Origin: Shewanella sp. KT0246
Lineage (GTDB): Bacteria; Pseudomonadota; Gammaproteobacteria; Enterobacterales; Shewanellaceae
DNA: 64,000 bases
NCBI RefSeq assembly: GCF_019654955.1
Contig: NZ_BPEV01000006.1
Coordinates: 62,001 to 126,000 of the forward strand
Reading direction: 5' to 3'
Below, piece by piece: positions 62,340 to 64,000 of the stretch. Both the position numbers and the translations under genes were made by a program. How positions within the stretch are numbered: position 1 is the first letter of the stretch; each line of letters opens with the position of its first letter. Under the pieces are notes generated by a model. It saw only the letters and a list, made by a program, of their open reading frames with translations, made no database searches and was not told the origin of the DNA.

Positions 62340-63566
62340 CTAGAAATGATAAGAGGTTTGAAGCACAGCGCCTATGGCATCATCTTCGCCATAGCTACCA
62401 CTCATATCAAGCTTAAAAGCCTGACCAATGGCAAAACCAGTACCAAAAGAGTAAATATCAACATTATTATCTTTTAGGTCATGACGATACCCCATACGCA
62501 AAGACAACCAATTTGTTGCTTTTACTTCACCGCCAACGCGCCAATATTGCACCGCATCAAGTTCTTTAAAACGAGTCTGGTCTACCAAATCAATATCTGT
62601 GGTTAGGGTCACTGACGCCCAATCATATGCGGCTCCAGCTGTTATAAGCGGCTCAACTTGATAATGAAATTCACGCCCTTGTGACTCAACTGTTTTAACG
62701 GATTTACTGAATACATTTCGCGCAGATAACCCAACGGTCAAAGCATCCATTGGCTCAAAAGCGACACCAATGTCGAGATTAAATAAATTCTCATCATTGC
62801 GATATTTATCATCGTCAAAATCATCGGCATCAAAGTTATTGGCATTGACAGAGTAGTGGTACGTATCTATACGCTGAAACTTAGGTGAAATCCCCACTCT
62901 TACTGGCATATTTACGATCGATAATGGGAAACTTAATGCCACGCCAAAGTCAGTGACTCCACCCGCCAGCACCACGCCTTGAGAGTCTAAGTCAGTGATT
63001 TCCGTTGGCGGATTAAGCGGGTCAAGTGTACTCAAGGTATCTATATCTGATTGAGCAATATCCGCAACCCCAACAGCATCTAGGTAGCTTTTATAAAACA
63101 CCGCCATAGGCAGATACTCATTAGGGATAACAAAAGCTGCGCCAATGCCAGCAGATACATTGGCGGTATTGCCTTTTAGTGACTCCAAATCAACAACTAA
63201 GTCATCTCGAAAGGTTTCAACGTCACTGGAATCACCGCTATTAATTGCAGCTTCAAGACCATCATAAGAGTCTTGCAGCGAATCAAATTTATCAATCATA
63301 TTATCGCTATCAGCACCTTCGGCGCCAACGGCTGGCAGCAATAAAGAAAACGCTTGCGTCTTCTTTATTTCTTCATTGGTATAGGTGGCATGCGGAGTAA
63401 GAATGGCCAATAAAGCAGGGTTAATAAAACTTGCGCCAACCCGGTTAGATGCTGCAACACCAGTACCACCCATACTGTCGCTGCGAGCTTCAAAATAAAG
63501 CCCGCTAGCTTGCACATTACTGGCAAGCATGAACAAACAGAAAGGTAGCGCTAGCCTTTTTAGCAT
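62340..63566 (-). CDS. TraF_2-type outer-membrane beta-barrel protein
   Basis: A 408-aa protein with signal peptide (MLKRLALPFCLFMLASNVQA-SG) followed by GLYFEARSDSMGGTGVAASNRVGASFINPALLA, a pattern of the PF13729 family annotated as conjugal transfer protein TraF but chromosomal and resembling FadL/OmpP1 barrels. The C-terminal YGEDDAIGAVLQTSYHF ends in Phe, as barrels do. I favour an outer-membrane protein of unknown substrate and no role in conjugation. Confidence 0.78.
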   Translation of the reverse strand: MLKRLALPFCLFMLASNVQASGLYFEARSDSMGGTGVAASNRVGASFINPALLAILTPHATYTNEEIKKTQAFSLLLPAVGAEGADSDNMIDKFDSLQDSYDGLEAAINSGDSSDVETFRDDLVVDLESLKGNTANVSAGIGAAFVIPNEYLPMAVFYKSYLDAVGVADIAQSDIDTLSTLDPLNPPTEITDLDSQGVVLAGGVTDFGVALSFPLSIVNMPVRVGISPKFQRIDTYHYSVNANNFDADDFDDDKYRNDENLFNLDIGVAFEPMDALTVGLSARNVFSKSVKTVESQGREFHYQVEPLITAGAAYDWASVTLTTDIDLVDQTRFKELDAVQYWRVGGEVKATNWLSLRMGYRHDLKDNNVDIYSFGTGFAIGQAFKLDMSGSYGEDDAIGAVLQTSYHF

Positions 63567-63687
63567 CCATCATTTCCCTATTTTTATTGTTATATAAAGA
63601 TAGTAGAAATATTAAAAAATGTGATGTTAATCACTTAGCAGCAAACCAGTAAAACAGAGTCTTTTGTCTGTCTCTAAAAAGATCTAT

Positions 63688-64000
63688 CTATAAATCAGGC
63701 AGATAAGTTTTAAATTTTTCATGGGTAAATTGTATAAATTTTTTTAAACGTTCAGGTTGAAATTTATCTTTATGATAAAGCACATAAAACGGCGTATCTG
63801 GTATGTGCCAATCACTAAATACCTCGACTAATTCATTGGTTCGAATTTCTTCAGAGCAATACAAATACGGCAACCTAACTATGCCGTTACCCGCTAACGC
63901 ACTGATTTTCATCGCGCGGCCATTTTTACATCTAAAGCTACCTTTAATCGCTACTTCTACGCCGTCTTTGTTTGAGCTTAGTTGCTCAAAACGCCAGTGA
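63688..64000 (-). CDS. LysR-family regulator, C-terminal part (5' end outside window)
   Basis: The frame is open from 64000 to the stop at 63688 (104 codons), with the start beyond the window. The segment HWRFEQL...VAIKGSFRCKNGRAMKISALAGNGIVRLPYLYCSEEI...LVEVFSDWHIPDTPFYVLYHKDKFQPERLKKFIQF matches the end of the LysR effector-binding domain. The DNA-binding half is not visible. It lies downstream of the TraF_2 promoter region on the same strand. Confidence 0.85.
   Translation of the reverse strand, partial: HWRFEQLSSNKDGVEVAIKGSFRCKNGRAMKISALAGNGIVRLPYLYCSEEIRTNELVEVFSDWHIPDTPFYVLYHKDKFQPERLKKFIQFTHEKFKTYLPDL

Noticed and set aside
62340-63566. Conjugation gene traF
   Set aside because: Family name only; no other transfer genes are nearby and the protein looks like a chromosomal outer-membrane barrel.

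Overview
The window looks like a chromosome segment of a marine Shewanella (Gammaproteobacteria, Alteromonadales). The evidence is a modest-GC, AT-rich-intergenic sequence with enterobacterial-like MetJ, MetB-MetL, RapA, RraB and HU, plus a TsdBA thiosulfate dehydrogenase pair and many c-di-GMP proteins. Genus assignment is inference from gene content; no 16S or tRNA gene lies in the window.

Region 1 (1-25,320) is an alginate-utilisation locus with housekeeping genes inserted. It has three alginate lyases of different folds (PL6 lipoprotein, PL7 lipoprotein, PF05426 PL5/PL38-type exported enzyme). A truncated tandem beta-helix lipoprotein follows the PL6 gene. There is an SSS-family symporter, two FadR-type GntR regulators, a MATE exporter, two tandem heparinase II/III-type PL17 oligoalginate lyases, and kdgF-kdgK-eda. 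Together they would depolymerise alginate outside the cell or in the envelope, import oligomers, cleave them to unsaturated monouronate, convert that through KdgF to the DEH form, and feed KDG to KdgK and Eda (pyruvate plus glyceraldehyde-3-phosphate). The DEH reductase that must sit between KdgF and KdgK is not in the window. A FadR-like box, TTGTATTAC(AA), recurs upstream of nearly every transcription unit of this locus. A DUF294/exonuclease pair, an acetyltransferase, a VOC protein and a LysR/DUF1254 pair are interspersed and look unrelated.

Region 2 (25,400-36,400) is housekeeping and signalling: PIN-PhoH ATPase, RapA, DUF3530 protein, UPF0114 protein, crotonase, a REC-CheX regulator next to a PAS-GGDEF cyclase, RraB and a PlsC acyltransferase.

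Region 3 (36,500-39,900) is a zinc-uptake operon: His-rich small exported protein, His-rich outer-membrane porin-like protein, periplasmic binding protein and permease. It has no ATPase gene.

Region 4 (40,100-54,730) holds many small or poorly known membrane and envelope proteins: a 41-residue single-TM protein, a zinc-ribbon 2-TM protein, MscS channel, MaoC-like protein, TraB-like protein, EAL-CBS-GGDEF protein, DUF3016, DUF4240, a tandem-receiver protein with one dead receiver, HU, a TorF-type porin, a PA3496-like peptide, an RcsF-like lipoprotein, an AGCS symporter and a CWC protein.

Region 5 (54,885-64,000) has TsdA and TsdB, the metB-metL operon divergent from metJ across two clusters of met boxes, a TauE/SafE permease, a TraF_2-type outer-membrane protein and the C-terminus of a LysR regulator. 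Between metB and metL, a 90-bp unit carrying the 3' end of metB is repeated almost four times.

No insertion sequence, prophage, CRISPR array, tRNA or rRNA was seen. Family names come from recognising motifs by eye, with no database search.
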